DNA of 64,000 nucleotides from contig AP028876.1 in the NCBI GenBank assembly GCA_036323355.1, positions 744,001-808,000 on the forward strand, read 5' to 3'. A program made the position numbers and the translations under genes. The notes under the pieces were generated by a model that searched no databases, had not been told where the DNA came from, and was given only the letters and a program-made list of their open reading frames with translations. Positions 23,886-32,895 of this stretch are shown here, piece by piece. Each line of letters opens with the position of its first letter. Position 1 is the stretch's first letter. This stretch comes from Gottschalkiaceae bacterium SANA (GTDB lineage Bacteria; Bacillota; Clostridia; Tissierellales; GPF-1).

Positions 23886-24458
23886 TCATGCGTGTTGATC
23901 CAGAATCTCTTGTCTGCGGAAGCAGGAAAGCAAATGATCGTTGACCACGCCTACAGCTTGCAGATGAGCGTACATAATGGTTGGTCCTAAAAATTTGAAG
24001 CCCCTCTTTTTTAAATCCTTGCTGATTTTTTCAGATAGGGGTGTTTTTGCTGGAAGCTCATCGATTGTTTTGAAAGAATTGACAATGGGTTTTCCATCAA
24101 CAAATTTCCAGAGATAGGCATCGAAGGAGCCGAACTCTTCTTGAATTTGAAGGAAGAGCTTGGCATTATTGATTGATGCTTTGATCTTGAGGCGATTTCG
24201 TACAATGCCGGCATTCTGCAGCAGGATCGCTTGATCTTCTTCGCTAAAAGCAGCAACAGACTTGGCATCAAAATTTTTGTAAGCGATTCGATAGTTTTCT
24301 CTCTTTTTTAAAATGGTGATCCAACTCAATCCTGCTTGCGCAGATTCCAAGACGAGAAATTCAAAATGAATCTGATCATCATGTACGGGTACGCCCCATT
24401 CTTTATCATGGTAGTGAACGTACAAAGGGTCGGTTCCACACCAGTCGCATCGATTCAT
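23886..24458 (-). CDS. tag: DNA-3-methyladenine glycosylase I
   Basis: A 190-residue base-excision repair enzyme. The N terminus RCDWCGTDPLYVHYHDKEWG is diagnostic. Cys4, His17, and a C-terminal histidine and cysteine (NDHLLSCF) fit the zinc site of Tag. It removes 3-methyladenine from alkylated DNA. The ATG follows AAGGAGG. No LexA box is seen upstream, so it is probably not part of the SOS response. Confidence 0.95.
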   Translation of the reverse strand: MNRCDWCGTDPLYVHYHDKEWGVPVHDDQIHFEFLVLESAQAGLSWITILKKRENYRIAYKNFDAKSVAAFSEEDQAILLQNAGIVRNRLKIKASINNAKLFLQIQEEFGSFDAYLWKFVDGKPIVNSFKTIDELPAKTPLSEKISKDLKKRGFKFLGPTIMYAHLQAVGVVNDHLLSCFRRQEILDQHA

Positions 24459-24582
24459 GGCGGCCTCCTTTTTCTTTTTATTATATCGGTAGAAAAGCTT
24501 GCAAGCAACTTACTAAAACTTTTTAAGCTTTATTGATTTATTTTAATACGTATGATATAAATAAATACAGAGGAGGGATTGT

Positions 24583-25230
24583 ATGGAATCGATTCATCCA
24601 ATTTTACAGAGTTATTTGCCTGTGGTTCAAGCCATGGGTGCAGCTATGGGAAGACAATGTGAAGTCGTCTTGCATCAAATGACAAAAGAAATTTCGACTG
24701 TAATCGCCATTGCTAATGGTCAAGTAACCGGTCGAAAAGTGGGATCGCCAGCCACCGATTTATTGGTCGAAATTGCCGAGACCTTGGAATCCGGTGAAAT
24801 GGGGGACGAGATGATGTTGAATTATCGGAGCGAAACCCCAGAAGGACGAATATTGAAGTCCTCAACGGTTTTGATTCGAGATGGAGAGCAGGTTGTAGGA
24901 GCCCTTTGCATCAATCAAGACATTACCGATGATCTGGCATATTTGGCAAAATTGAAAGCATTGACGGTTACCGAGGAGAAGAAAAAAGAAACCCATCTCT
25001 CTGATGCAGAATCCTTTATGGAGAGCATGATTGATCGTGCCATCGCTAAAAGCGAAAAGCCCTTGCCTTATTGGGAAAAGGAAGATCGCTTGAAAGTGGT
25101 AGCGGAGTTGGAAAAACGCAATGTATTTTCGATTCGCGGTGCTGTGAGTGTATTGGCAGCCAAGATTAAGGTATCTAAGTTTTCAATTTATAACTATATA
25201 GAAGAAGTTCGAACAAACAAGGAGGAGTAA
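24583..25230 (+). CDS. YheO/PAS-HTH family transcriptional regulator
   Basis: A 215-residue regulator. A YheO-type PAS domain (about 5-120; QCEVVLHQMTKEISTVIAIANG) precedes a C-terminal DNA-binding region (about 170-212; VFSIRGAVSVLAAKIKVSKF). The ATG follows GAGGAGGG. It ends two bases before the ridA gene, so they form an operon. E. coli DauR has this architecture and controls D-amino acid use, but the ligand here is unknown. Confidence 0.85.
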   Translation: MESIHPILQSYLPVVQAMGAAMGRQCEVVLHQMTKEISTVIAIANGQVTGRKVGSPATDLLVEIAETLESGEMGDEMMLNYRSETPEGRILKSSTVLIRDGEQVVGALCINQDITDDLAYLAKLKALTVTEEKKKETHLSDAESFMESMIDRAIAKSEKPLPYWEKEDRLKVVAELEKRNVFSIRGAVSVLAAKIKVSKFSIYNYIEEVRTNKEE

Positions 25231-25232
25231 TC

Positions 25233-25607
25233 ATGGCAAAAAAAATTATTGCAACAACCAATGCACCGGGAGCAATTGGACCTTATTCACAAGCTGTTCA
25301 AATCGGAAATTTGGTGTATACATCAGGACAATTGGGAATGACAACTGCCGCTGAGATGCCAGCAACGATTGAAGAACAAACCAAACTGTCTTTGGAGAAT
25401 GTGAAAGCGATCCTAGCAGAAGCAGGTACGGATATGTCGAAAGTGATTAAAACTTTGGTTTTTATCAAAGATATGAATGACTTTGGCGCGATGAATGGGG
25501 TATATCAGCAATATTTTACTGAAAATTTCCCTGCAAGAAGCTGTGTGGAAGTGGCGCGTTTGCCAAAAGACGCATTGGTAGAGATTGAAGTAATCGCAGA
25601 AGTATAG
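25233..25607 (+). CDS. ridA: RidA-family enamine/imine deaminase
   Basis: A 124-residue RidA (YjgF) protein. GAIGPYSQAVQIGNLVYTSG and the C-terminal PARSCVEVARLPKDALVEIE, with the substrate-binding arginine, are family signatures. It hydrolyses reactive 2-aminoacrylate and related imines released by PLP enzymes such as serine/threonine dehydratase. Its tight coupling to a PAS-type regulator suggests a response to amino acid breakdown. Confidence 0.93.
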   Translation: MAKKIIATTNAPGAIGPYSQAVQIGNLVYTSGQLGMTTAAEMPATIEEQTKLSLENVKAILAEAGTDMSKVIKTLVFIKDMNDFGAMNGVYQQYFTENFPARSCVEVARLPKDALVEIEVIAEV

Positions 25608-25633
25608 GCAAGAGCTACAAGTAAATAAAGAAA

Positions 25634-25677
25634 TTTTACAAAAAAAGGCTTGATTTCTCAAGTCTTTTTTTGTAAAA
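25634..25677 (+). terminator. Long palindromic terminator after ridA
   Basis: A 44-base near-perfect palindrome with core GGCTTGA-TTTC-TCAAGTC (one G-U pair) and seven T residues. Outer TTTTACA/TGTAAAA arms extend it. It is U-rich in both directions. Confidence 0.85.
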
Positions 25678-25703
25678 TTACGGAAATTAAAGGGGGAGAA
25701 AAC

Positions 25704-26483
25704 ATGTTGGAGCAATTGCATCAAATTCATGCAAAAGAGGTTGAAGACTTCTTAGGGCAAGCACCGGGATTTGCCTTGTTTATTATAGGTGATATTGAAA
25801 ACTTTGGTTATGATTCATCATTTCAGACGATTTGGGGGGATCGCGACGATCATGGTGCTCTCCAAGCTGTATTGCTCAGGTACTATACCAATTATGTTAT
25901 TTATGCACCGGGCGCATATGACGCGGAGCGAGTGGCTGCTAAGATTCAGGAAAATTCAGAGTGGACCAATATCAACGGTTGGGCGGAAGCTATTCGACAA
26001 GTGATGCCCTATGTTGAAGAAGGAGAAAGTAAGGAAATGTATTTTGCGGAATGCAAGGAACTGGAAAGGGCCTATCCAATTCCGGAATCCGTTGTAGAAG
26101 CAGATTTTGATGATATTGAAGGAATTCTCACTTTACGTGGTACCATTCAAGAGTTTAGTCAATCAAAAGACGGGGCGAAGTTGATGCGCCATAAGATGGA
26201 AACGAAATCGGGACGTGAAGTGATTTGTAAGATCGACGGCAAGGTAGTCGCGGGAGCAGCAACCACGGCTGAAAATTCACAGTCTGCCATGGTGGTGGCA
26301 GTCTGTACGGATCCGGCATATCGCAAGCATGGCTATGCATCGGCCTGTGTGACCAAGTTGGCTAAGGACTATGTCGTTCTTGGAAAGCGTCTATATTTGT
26401 TCTATGACAATCCCAATGCCGGAAGGATTTACAATCGCATTGGATTCCATGAAATTGGAAAATATACGATGATTCAACGATAA
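25704..26483 (+). CDS. GNAT-family N-acetyltransferase
   Basis: A 259-residue protein. The C-terminal half (about 140-259) is a GNAT fold: SAMVVAVCTDPAYRKHGYASACV is the acetyl-CoA-binding region with the R/Q-x-x-G/A-like loop, followed by LYLFYDNPNAGRIYNRIGF. The N-terminal 130 residues are an extra domain found in two-domain GNAT proteins. ATG 25704 follows AGGGGGAG; the frame reaches upstream to 25650 but into the terminator. The substrate is unknown. Confidence 0.83.
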   Translation: MLEQLHQIHAKEVEDFLGQAPGFALFIIGDIENFGYDSSFQTIWGDRDDHGALQAVLLRYYTNYVIYAPGAYDAERVAAKIQENSEWTNINGWAEAIRQVMPYVEEGESKEMYFAECKELERAYPIPESVVEADFDDIEGILTLRGTIQEFSQSKDGAKLMRHKMETKSGREVICKIDGKVVAGAATTAENSQSAMVVAVCTDPAYRKHGYASACVTKLAKDYVVLGKRLYLFYDNPNAGRIYNRIGFHEIGKYTMIQR

Positions 26484-26535
26484 ATATTGCCTTGCTCGAA
26501 ATGATTTTGATCTATTTTTTTAGGGTCATATGTCC

Positions 26536-26564
26536 TAGACAGGTAAAACGCCTTCCGATATACT
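26536..26564 (+). promoter_or_regulatory. Promoter of the MFS gene at 26590
   Basis: TAGACA (26536-26541), 17-base spacer, TATACT (26559-26564). Confidence 0.7.
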
Positions 26565-26589
26565 GAGAAAGCTATTTGGGAGGAAATTT

Positions 26590-27732
26590 ATGAGATTAGC
26601 ATATATAACGGTATTTTTTATTCAATTTATTATGACAATGGAATTAGGGAGCGTTTATCCCATTGCACCATATTTGGCTGAATTATTCGGGATTGATGCA
26701 TCAAGGATTATTTTGATTAACATTGGATTTGCTATATTTGGTTTGTTGGCACCAGTCTTCGGGATTTTGGCGGATCGAATTGGAACACGAAAGACGATAA
26801 CGAGCAGTCTAGGTGTTTTGGCACTGGGAATGGGGGTGACTGCCTTTTCTCAATCGGCGCTTCATTTTCTTTTGGGTCGAGCCATTATTGGAGCAGGTTT
26901 TTTTAGCTTGTCGGGTTTGCTTGTCGGCTATATGGGAGATTTGGTCCCTTATGAAAAGCGGGGACGAGCGTTAGGTTTTGTTCGATTTGCTTTCGCTATT
27001 GGGATCCTTCTGGCGCCGGTATATGCATCTTATATGGTGGTACTCGTTGGCATTAAGGGTTTATATCTGCAGTATATGGCTGGGGTTCTTTTTGCTTTGA
27101 TTTTATCTTTGCGGTTGCCGAAGCCGGATCACCATGAATCTGCAGGCCGGCTTAATTGGCAAGAAATTAAAATGATTCCGAAAGTGCCCGCGGCAAAGCT
27201 CTTTATGTTACTTCAATTTGTTTTGGCGATTCCAGCTGTTTTTGTCTATGGCTATTTGAGTATTTACTTGCACCAACTATCGATTTCCCAAAGTGCCACC
27301 GGGTGGATTTATTTGATTGCGGGACTCGGAACAGCGGCCGGCGTTTTGTTGGCTATGTGGCGGTCGGATCGATGGGGAAAAGCACGCTTTGGCCAAATCA
27401 GTTTTAGCATCATGGCAGTTTCGATTTTTTTTGTAACAAAGGTTCCAGTAGCGCTGATCGCGATTCTTCTTTTTTTCTTTGCATTTGGATATGACGGGGG
27501 ATGGCCGGCTTTTCAGGCTTTGGCATCGGAAGTGATGGCGGAGCGTCGGGCAACCTTTATGACAATCATCTATTTGACGGTTTCAATCTCGAATGTATTG
27601 ATGTATCTGATTGCACCTTGGGTGTATGAAACTATTGGATTTTCGGGGATCAGTTGGATTGCTAGCATATCGGCGATGGCCTGTGTGGGTCTCTTGTTTG
27701 TTATTCAAAGAAAATACGCGGAAAAGTTTTAG
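26590..27732 (+). CDS. MFS transporter
   Basis: A 380-residue, 12-segment MFS transporter. ILADRIGTRKTI is the loop 2-3 motif. The opening residues already form a membrane segment. The ATG follows GGGAGGAA. It has its own promoter and terminator. It resembles sugar or drug efflux MFS proteins, but the substrate cannot be read. Confidence 0.87.
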   Translation: MRLAYITVFFIQFIMTMELGSVYPIAPYLAELFGIDASRIILINIGFAIFGLLAPVFGILADRIGTRKTITSSLGVLALGMGVTAFSQSALHFLLGRAIIGAGFFSLSGLLVGYMGDLVPYEKRGRALGFVRFAFAIGILLAPVYASYMVVLVGIKGLYLQYMAGVLFALILSLRLPKPDHHESAGRLNWQEIKMIPKVPAAKLFMLLQFVLAIPAVFVYGYLSIYLHQLSISQSATGWIYLIAGLGTAAGVLLAMWRSDRWGKARFGQISFSIMAVSIFFVTKVPVALIAILLFFFAFGYDGGWPAFQALASEVMAERRATFMTIIYLTVSISNVLMYLIAPWVYETIGFSGISWIASISAMACVGLLFVIQRKYAEKF

Positions 27733-27760
27733 ATCGACGAGAGTCGGTCTTTCTTTTTAT
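27732..27760 (+). terminator. Terminator of the MFS gene
   Basis: GATCGAC-GAGA-GTCGGTC (one G-U pair) followed by TTTCTTTTT. Confidence 0.78.
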
Positions 27761-27797
27761 GATAAAATAAAGCTATATGTGAAGGAGGAATGATGGG

Positions 27798-28751
27798 ATG
27801 AAAATAGTGTTAATGGAACCATTGGGTGTGGCTGTTGAAAAAGTGAATCAAATGGCGGAGGTTTTTTGTGGTCATGGTCATGAATTTGTTTCCTATGATT
27901 CGGTTGCAGTTAGTGACGAAGAAATGATTGCGCGTGCCAAAGATGCGGACTTATTGATGATCGCGAACCACCCATTACCAGCCGCGGTGATTGATGCGGC
28001 GGTAAACTTAAAGATGATTTCAGTAGCTTTTGTCGGGGTTGATCATATCGCCTTGGATTCTTGCAGGGAACGGGGAATTGTGATTAGCAATGCAGCCGGA
28101 TATTGCGACGATGCCGTGGCGGAATTGGCATTGGGTATGAGCCTGACTCTTTTACGGAATGGACGCCAAGTTGATGCGGCGGCTCGAGAAGGAAAAACAC
28201 GGGATGGATTGGTTGGCAATGAACTGGCAGGAAAAACCGTTGGCATTATTGGAACGGGATCAATTGGGTTAAGAACAGCAGAATTGTTTAAAGCCTTTCG
28301 ATGTAATTTAATTGGCTACTCCCGCAGCGAGCGGGAAGAGGCAAAAGCGCTGGGACTTACCTATAAAAGCCTGATCGAGGTCATGAAGGAAAGTGATATT
28401 GTTTCTGTCCATACACCATTGACGGGCGCGACAAAGGGCATGATCAATGGCGATTTGATCGCTTATATGAAGCCAGAAGCGCTGTTTATCAATGTAGCGA
28501 GAGGTCCTATTGTGGATAATCAAGCCTTGGCGGATGCCTTAAATGCGGGATTGATTCGTGGAGCAGGGATTGATGTATTTGATATGGAACCGCCCTTACC
28601 AGCAGAAGAACCCTTGCACCAAGCCAAGAATGTATGGCTGGCACCTCACGTTGCCTTTGCGACCAAGGAATCAATTGAGCGTCGAGCGCAGATTACCTTT
28701 GATAATGCAAGGGCTTGGATCGACGGCACACCGCAGAATGTGAAGGCATAA
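27798..28751 (+). CDS. D-isomer-specific 2-hydroxyacid dehydrogenase
   Basis: A 317-residue NAD-dependent enzyme related to 3-phosphoglycerate and glycerate dehydrogenases. The nucleotide site is VGIIGTGSIGLRTAELF (about 149-165). The catalytic triad is visible: Arg in NVARGPIVDN, Glu in DVFDMEPPLP and His in WLAPHVAF. It lacks the C-terminal ACT domain of long SerA. It starts a run of tightly spaced genes (TauE, M19, tocopherol-cyclase-like, TraX). The substrate is uncertain. Confidence 0.85.
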   Translation: MKIVLMEPLGVAVEKVNQMAEVFCGHGHEFVSYDSVAVSDEEMIARAKDADLLMIANHPLPAAVIDAAVNLKMISVAFVGVDHIALDSCRERGIVISNAAGYCDDAVAELALGMSLTLLRNGRQVDAAAREGKTRDGLVGNELAGKTVGIIGTGSIGLRTAELFKAFRCNLIGYSRSEREEAKALGLTYKSLIEVMKESDIVSVHTPLTGATKGMINGDLIAYMKPEALFINVARGPIVDNQALADALNAGLIRGAGIDVFDMEPPLPAEEPLHQAKNVWLAPHVAFATKESIERRAQITFDNARAWIDGTPQNVKA

Positions 28752-28752
28752 A

Positions 28753-29463
28753 ATGATATACGTATTTTTATTTCTAGCGGGTGCAGTCCAAGGGGCGGCT
28801 AATTTTGGTTTTGTTTTGATTGCCCTTCCCTTGCTGGGCTTGTTTATGCCCTTAAAAACCGCGGTGCCACTTTTGACTTTGGTTGGTTTGTTTTTGGGTA
28901 CAGCACAATTGTTTCAAATTCGAAAGAAACCAGATTTGAAGATGGTGAGCCTTTTGTTGATTTCTGGCATGATTGGGGTGCCTTTGGGCACTTGGATTTT
29001 GGTTGCCTTTGATGATGTCTTGTTAAAAGGGATTGTCGGAATTATTTTGGTTGTTGCGGCAGTTTTATTGGCCAAGGGCTATCGGGTACGCCGTGGTGGA
29101 AAGATGCTTCATACGGTGGTTGGAGGTTTTTTAAGCGGGCTATTAAAGGGCGCGGCAGCCATTGGTGGCCCGCCCATTGTGATCCTTCTTAGCAATTACG
29201 ATTTGGACAAGCAGACCTATCGGGCGAATATTTTGACTTATTTTTTCTTGATCGGTGTTTTTGCCATTCCGAACTATGTGCAGGCTGGCTTGTTTAATCA
29301 AGCTATGTTTTTCCAATCCATTCGTGGGTTTGGAGCAGCAGCTCTGGGATTGGTGGTAGGAAACTTGATTTTTAAACGAATCGACGAGATGAAGTTTAAA
29401 CGGTTGACTTATGGTATTGTCTTGTTATCCGGTGTGATGACGATGATATCGGTGTGGAATTAA
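28753..29463 (+). CDS. TauE/SafE-family (TSUP) membrane exporter
   Basis: A 236-residue membrane protein with seven or eight segments. GAVQGAANFGFVLIALPLLG and KGAAAIGGPPIVILLSNYDL are the TSUP repeat motifs. Members export sulfite, sulfoacetate or other organosulfur anions. It starts two bases after the dehydrogenase gene and without its own promoter. The substrate is unknown. Confidence 0.88.
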   Translation: MIYVFLFLAGAVQGAANFGFVLIALPLLGLFMPLKTAVPLLTLVGLFLGTAQLFQIRKKPDLKMVSLLLISGMIGVPLGTWILVAFDDVLLKGIVGIILVVAAVLLAKGYRVRRGGKMLHTVVGGFLSGLLKGAAAIGGPPIVILLSNYDLDKQTYRANILTYFFLIGVFAIPNYVQAGLFNQAMFFQSIRGFGAAALGLVVGNLIFKRIDEMKFKRLTYGIVLLSGVMTMISVWN

Positions 29464-29476
29464 AGGGGGAACATGC

Positions 29477-30430
29477 ATGCGATTGGTGGATTTTCATTGT
29501 GATACGATTTTACGATTGATGAACGGGTCGGTAACTGGGGACTTGATGAAAAATGACGGTCATATTGACTTGGAGCGGTTGCAACAAATCGGCGCCTTGG
29601 CGCAATTTTTTGCGGTTTTTGTTGATTGGGAAGATGAAGCGGTACAGGTAGATCCTTTTGCCTATGCATTAAGGGGCATTCAATTGTTTAAAGACCAAGT
29701 AAAGCTTTATAAGGATCAAATTGGTATTGCTCATAATTTGGAGGGAATTCTTAAACTGGAGAAAGAAAACCGCTTGGCTGGGATTTTAACCATTGAAGAG
29801 GGTGCCATATTAGAAGGAAAGATGGACCGGCTTGAAACTTTATATCAAGAAGGGGTGCGTTTGATTACCTTGACTTGGAATTATGAAAACTCTTTGGGGT
29901 ATCCTAATGCTAAGGACCCCATTCTTATGGGAAAAGGCTTAAAATCTTTTGGGAAAGAGGTTGTAGAGCGAATGAATGACTTGGGCATGATTGTCGATGT
30001 TTCACATCTTTCTGACGGTGGTTTTTGGGATGTTGTTGAAATATCCAAGAAACCCTTTATTGCTTCCCATTCCAATGCCCGTGCCATTAAGGATGTGACA
30101 AGAAATTTGACTGATCCCATGATCCGAGCCATAGCAAATCAGGGCGGCGTCATTGGACTGAACTTTTGTCCCTTCTTTTTAAATGAAGAAAACCATGAAA
30201 CGGTTGATGCCTTGGTGCAACATCTAATACATATCATTGATCAGGGTGGAGTTGAGGTTGCTGCAATCGGAACGGACTTTGATGGAATTGGTGGAAAAAT
30301 GGATTTGGCTCATGTGGGCCAAATGGACCGATTGAGACATGGATTGAGAAAGGCGGGGGTATCCTCGTCAAGCATTGATAAAATTTTCTGTGAAAATGGA
30401 TTGCGGGTGATACTAGACACCATGCGATAA
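29477..30430 (+). CDS. Membrane dipeptidase (peptidase M19)
   Basis: A 317-residue zinc dipeptidase of the renal dipeptidase family. The first metal ligands are in VDFHCDTILRL (HxD), a bridging Glu in IEEGAILEG, later histidines in DVSHLSDGGFWD and ASHSNARAI, and Asp in AIGTDFDGIGG. It cleaves dipeptides, often with D-residues at the C-terminal side. No signal peptide is seen, so it acts in the cytoplasm. It is operonic with its neighbours. Confidence 0.93.
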   Translation: MRLVDFHCDTILRLMNGSVTGDLMKNDGHIDLERLQQIGALAQFFAVFVDWEDEAVQVDPFAYALRGIQLFKDQVKLYKDQIGIAHNLEGILKLEKENRLAGILTIEEGAILEGKMDRLETLYQEGVRLITLTWNYENSLGYPNAKDPILMGKGLKSFGKEVVERMNDLGMIVDVSHLSDGGFWDVVEISKKPFIASHSNARAIKDVTRNLTDPMIRAIANQGGVIGLNFCPFFLNEENHETVDALVQHLIHIIDQGGVEVAAIGTDFDGIGGKMDLAHVGQMDRLRHGLRKAGVSSSSIDKIFCENGLRVILDTMR

Positions 30431-30447
30431 GAAAGAAGGGGATTGTG

Positions 30448-31446
30448 ATGATTCGACCAATTGAAAAGATCTATCATCCTGTTTGGAGGCAACTAGCTGG
30501 CGGCCAAGCAGGTTTTGAAGGCTGGTACTACCGTTTGGTCAGTGCGGATCATCTTCACTCTCTTGCCTTGATACCTGGCTTCCAAAGAGGCGAAAAGGAG
30601 GAGGGCTTTCTTCAGATTTTGATGCAAGGATGGGAAAGGGGCATGTGGCTGTCTTACCCCATGGAGGAGATGGCCTTTACGGACCGTCCCTTTGAAGTAC
30701 GAGCGGGTAAAAACATCTTTTCCCTCAAAAACATTCATCTCAGTGTCGATTCGCCCAGACGGATCCGGGGCCAGGTGCAAATTAAAAATGCGAGGACTTA
30801 TCCGGTGACTCTAATATCGCCCGGGATCATGGGCTGGTATCGTTATGTGCCGAAGATGGAGTGTTATCATGCTGTTGTTATGATGGATGCGGAATTGGAT
30901 GGTGAGATTCAAATTCAAGGTCAGTCAATTGATTTTACAGGTGGCAGGCTCTATGTTGAAAAGGACTGGGGTGCAAGCTTTCCTTCTGCGTGGATTTGGG
31001 TTCAATCCAATCAGTTTAAACAAACAGGAACCAGTTTTATGTTGTCTCTTGCAGACATTCCGTGGCGAAATTCTTCCTTTGAAGGCTTTATCGCCTATTT
31101 GCAGACACCAGAAAAATTGTATCGGTTTACGACCTATACGGGTGCGAAAATTGTACATTGGGAAGAAGATAGCAAGGCGATTCATTTAACTCTTGAGGAT
31201 CGCAAATATCGCCTGTCGATACGGATCATCCGGTCGGGCGGAGGGGAATTGAGGGCACCGCAAAACGGAAGCATGAATCGAATATTAAAAGAAACAATTG
31301 CTGGAAAAGTAGATTTGTGGTTAGAGAAAAGGAATGGAGAACGAATCGTATCCTGTACGGGAGATCCAGCTGGATTTGAGCAGGCTGGCATTTTTAAGAG
31401 TAGAGAAGTCAGGGGGGGATCGTTGTCGGATGAAGAAACGAAATGA
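30448..31446 (+). CDS. Tocopherol cyclase-like protein
   Basis: A 332-residue soluble protein. The N terminus KIYHPVWRQL and FEGWYYRLVS, and the central LYVEKDWGASFPSAWIWVQ (about 168-186), match the tocopherol cyclase-like family. In plants and cyanobacteria the family makes chromanol rings; in heterotrophic Firmicutes its role is unknown. ATG 30448 follows AAGGGGA, better than GTG 30445. Its end overlaps the TraX-like gene by 17 bases. Confidence 0.78.
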   Translation: MIRPIEKIYHPVWRQLAGGQAGFEGWYYRLVSADHLHSLALIPGFQRGEKEEGFLQILMQGWERGMWLSYPMEEMAFTDRPFEVRAGKNIFSLKNIHLSVDSPRRIRGQVQIKNARTYPVTLISPGIMGWYRYVPKMECYHAVVMMDAELDGEIQIQGQSIDFTGGRLYVEKDWGASFPSAWIWVQSNQFKQTGTSFMLSLADIPWRNSSFEGFIAYLQTPEKLYRFTTYTGAKIVHWEEDSKAIHLTLEDRKYRLSIRIIRSGGGELRAPQNGSMNRILKETIAGKVDLWLEKRNGERIVSCTGDPAGFEQAGIFKSREVRGGSLSDEETK

Positions 31447-32095
31447 TATGCTGAAAATCATTGGGATGATCAGTATGGTAGCGGATCATGTGGGTGTTCA
31501 ATTTTTTTCCGAAAATCCAGCGATTCTTTATTATGCCTTGCGGATATTCGGGCGATTGGCATTTCCAATTTTTGCGTATTTGTTGGCGATGGGTTTCCAG
31601 CGAACCCGTGACTGGAAAAAATATGCCATGCGTTTGGGTGTATTTGCACTGATTACCCAGATTCCTTTTCAAATCTTTGCGGGTCATTTAAATGTATTAT
31701 TCACTTTTTTAGTGGGTATTTTCTTTTTGAAGGCATATGAAAAGCAGGAGCCGCTAGGCATGTTGGCTGCCATTTTGATTGCTGAATTTTTACGGATGGA
31801 TTATGCAGGATATGGACTTCTTATCATTTTTATTTTTTATCGCTTTGGAGAGGAAAAACAAAAAAGTTTCTTCTATATATTTGGACTGACAGCCCTGTAT
31901 GGAACACTCAGCGTTTTGTCATTGGGATCATTTGAATGGGTTGTGATGATTCAATTGGCATGTGTGCTGGCTTTGCCGGTGATCTGGCATGAATTCCATT
32001 GGCGGATTCAATTGCCCAAATGGACAGGATATGCTTTTTATCCCGCACATATAGCAATTTTGTTGGGTATTCAGGCCTGGATTGATAAAATGTAA
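31430..32095 (+). CDS. TraX-family membrane protein
   Basis: A 221-residue protein with about seven membrane segments. NDMLKIIGMISMVADHVG and RIFGRLAFPIFAYLLAMGF are the TraX motifs. TraX acetylates F-pilin, but chromosomal TraX-like proteins in Firmicutes have unknown acyltransferase-type roles. I start it at ATG 31430, 12 bases after a G-rich site inside the end of the previous gene. The longer frame from 31334 would run far into that gene. Confidence 0.82.
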   Translation: MKKRNDMLKIIGMISMVADHVGVQFFSENPAILYYALRIFGRLAFPIFAYLLAMGFQRTRDWKKYAMRLGVFALITQIPFQIFAGHLNVLFTFLVGIFFLKAYEKQEPLGMLAAILIAEFLRMDYAGYGLLIIFIFYRFGEEKQKSFFYIFGLTALYGTLSVLSLGSFEWVVMIQLACVLALPVIWHEFHWRIQLPKWTGYAFYPAHIAILLGIQAWIDKM

Positions 32096-32115
32096 GGAAT
32101 CTGGAGGAAATCGTA

Positions 32116-32144
32116 TTCACAAACGATAGGAAATCTGTTATAAT
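32116..32144 (+). promoter_or_regulatory. Promoter of the kinase-like gene
   Basis: TTCACA (32116-32121), 17-base spacer, TATAAT (32139-32144). Confidence 0.68.
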
Positions 32145-32175
32145 CTTGACTATTAAAGAAAAGTTAGGTGATGAC

Positions 32176-32838
32176 ATGAAGTGGATACTGGAAAAAGAAA
32201 TAACACGCGTTGGAAGCCATCAAAATCGCGTGTTTTATGCAAAAATTGAAAATGATGAAAAAACATCATGCGCTTATAAGGAGTTTTCTTCACCAGAAGC
32301 AAAAGAACGGGAAGCCATGCTCTTAAAAAGCTTGAGAAAACATGCTTTGCGTGTTCCAAAGCTTTTGGATGTTGATGACAAGGGGATTCTCCGTGAGTGG
32401 ATTGATGGACCTACGGTAGAAGAAATTTTACTTCAAATGGAAGAGGCTCAAGTTGACCACTATGATGCACATGACAATGAGTCTTTGATTTATCGGTTAA
32501 TCAATTGGTTTTATGATTTTCACACCATCGCATCCTGTATGGAACATCAAGACCTAGTGATGCATGATGTCCATCCAAGCAATTTTGTGATGCGACGGGG
32601 ACAGATATATGGATTGGACTTCGAGGATTGTCGTCCTGGCGTTGTTGAGACAGATTTTGGTCGATTTTTGGTCTTTTTAATGCGTAGTGGTTCCTTTGAG
32701 TGGCGTGTTGAATTTGTTAAGCAGATGTTAAAGAGTGTGGAAGGCGAATTTCGATACAATCTGGAATTGGTGAAACAAGGTATGGAAGATATGAGCGAGA
32801 AAGAAGAGTGGAAACAAATAAGCGCCATATTTAATTAA
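32176..32838 (+). CDS. RIO/KdkA-like small-molecule or protein kinase
   Basis: A 220-residue kinase-fold protein. The catalytic loop is VMHDVHPSNFV (Asp base, Asn metal ligand) and the metal-binding DFE follows in YGLDFEDCRPG. The N-lobe lysine is probably in CAYKEF. It is shorter than most protein kinases. The size and motifs resemble lipopolysaccharide/KdkA or RIO-like kinases. ATG 32176 follows AGGTGATG. It has its own promoter and terminator. The substrate is unknown. Confidence 0.72.
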   Translation: MKWILEKEITRVGSHQNRVFYAKIENDEKTSCAYKEFSSPEAKEREAMLLKSLRKHALRVPKLLDVDDKGILREWIDGPTVEEILLQMEEAQVDHYDAHDNESLIYRLINWFYDFHTIASCMEHQDLVMHDVHPSNFVMRRGQIYGLDFEDCRPGVVETDFGRFLVFLMRSGSFEWRVEFVKQMLKSVEGEFRYNLELVKQGMEDMSEKEEWKQISAIFN

Positions 32839-32863
32839 GTGCCGGCTGGTACTTAATTTTTTT
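32833..32863 (+). terminator. Terminator of the kinase-like gene
   Basis: AATTAAGTGCC / GGTACTTAATT (one G-U pair) with a short loop and a following T run; it overlaps the stop codon. Confidence 0.82.
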
Positions 32864-32895
32864 CTTTACAGGTTTGTGAAAAGAAGGAGAGTTCT

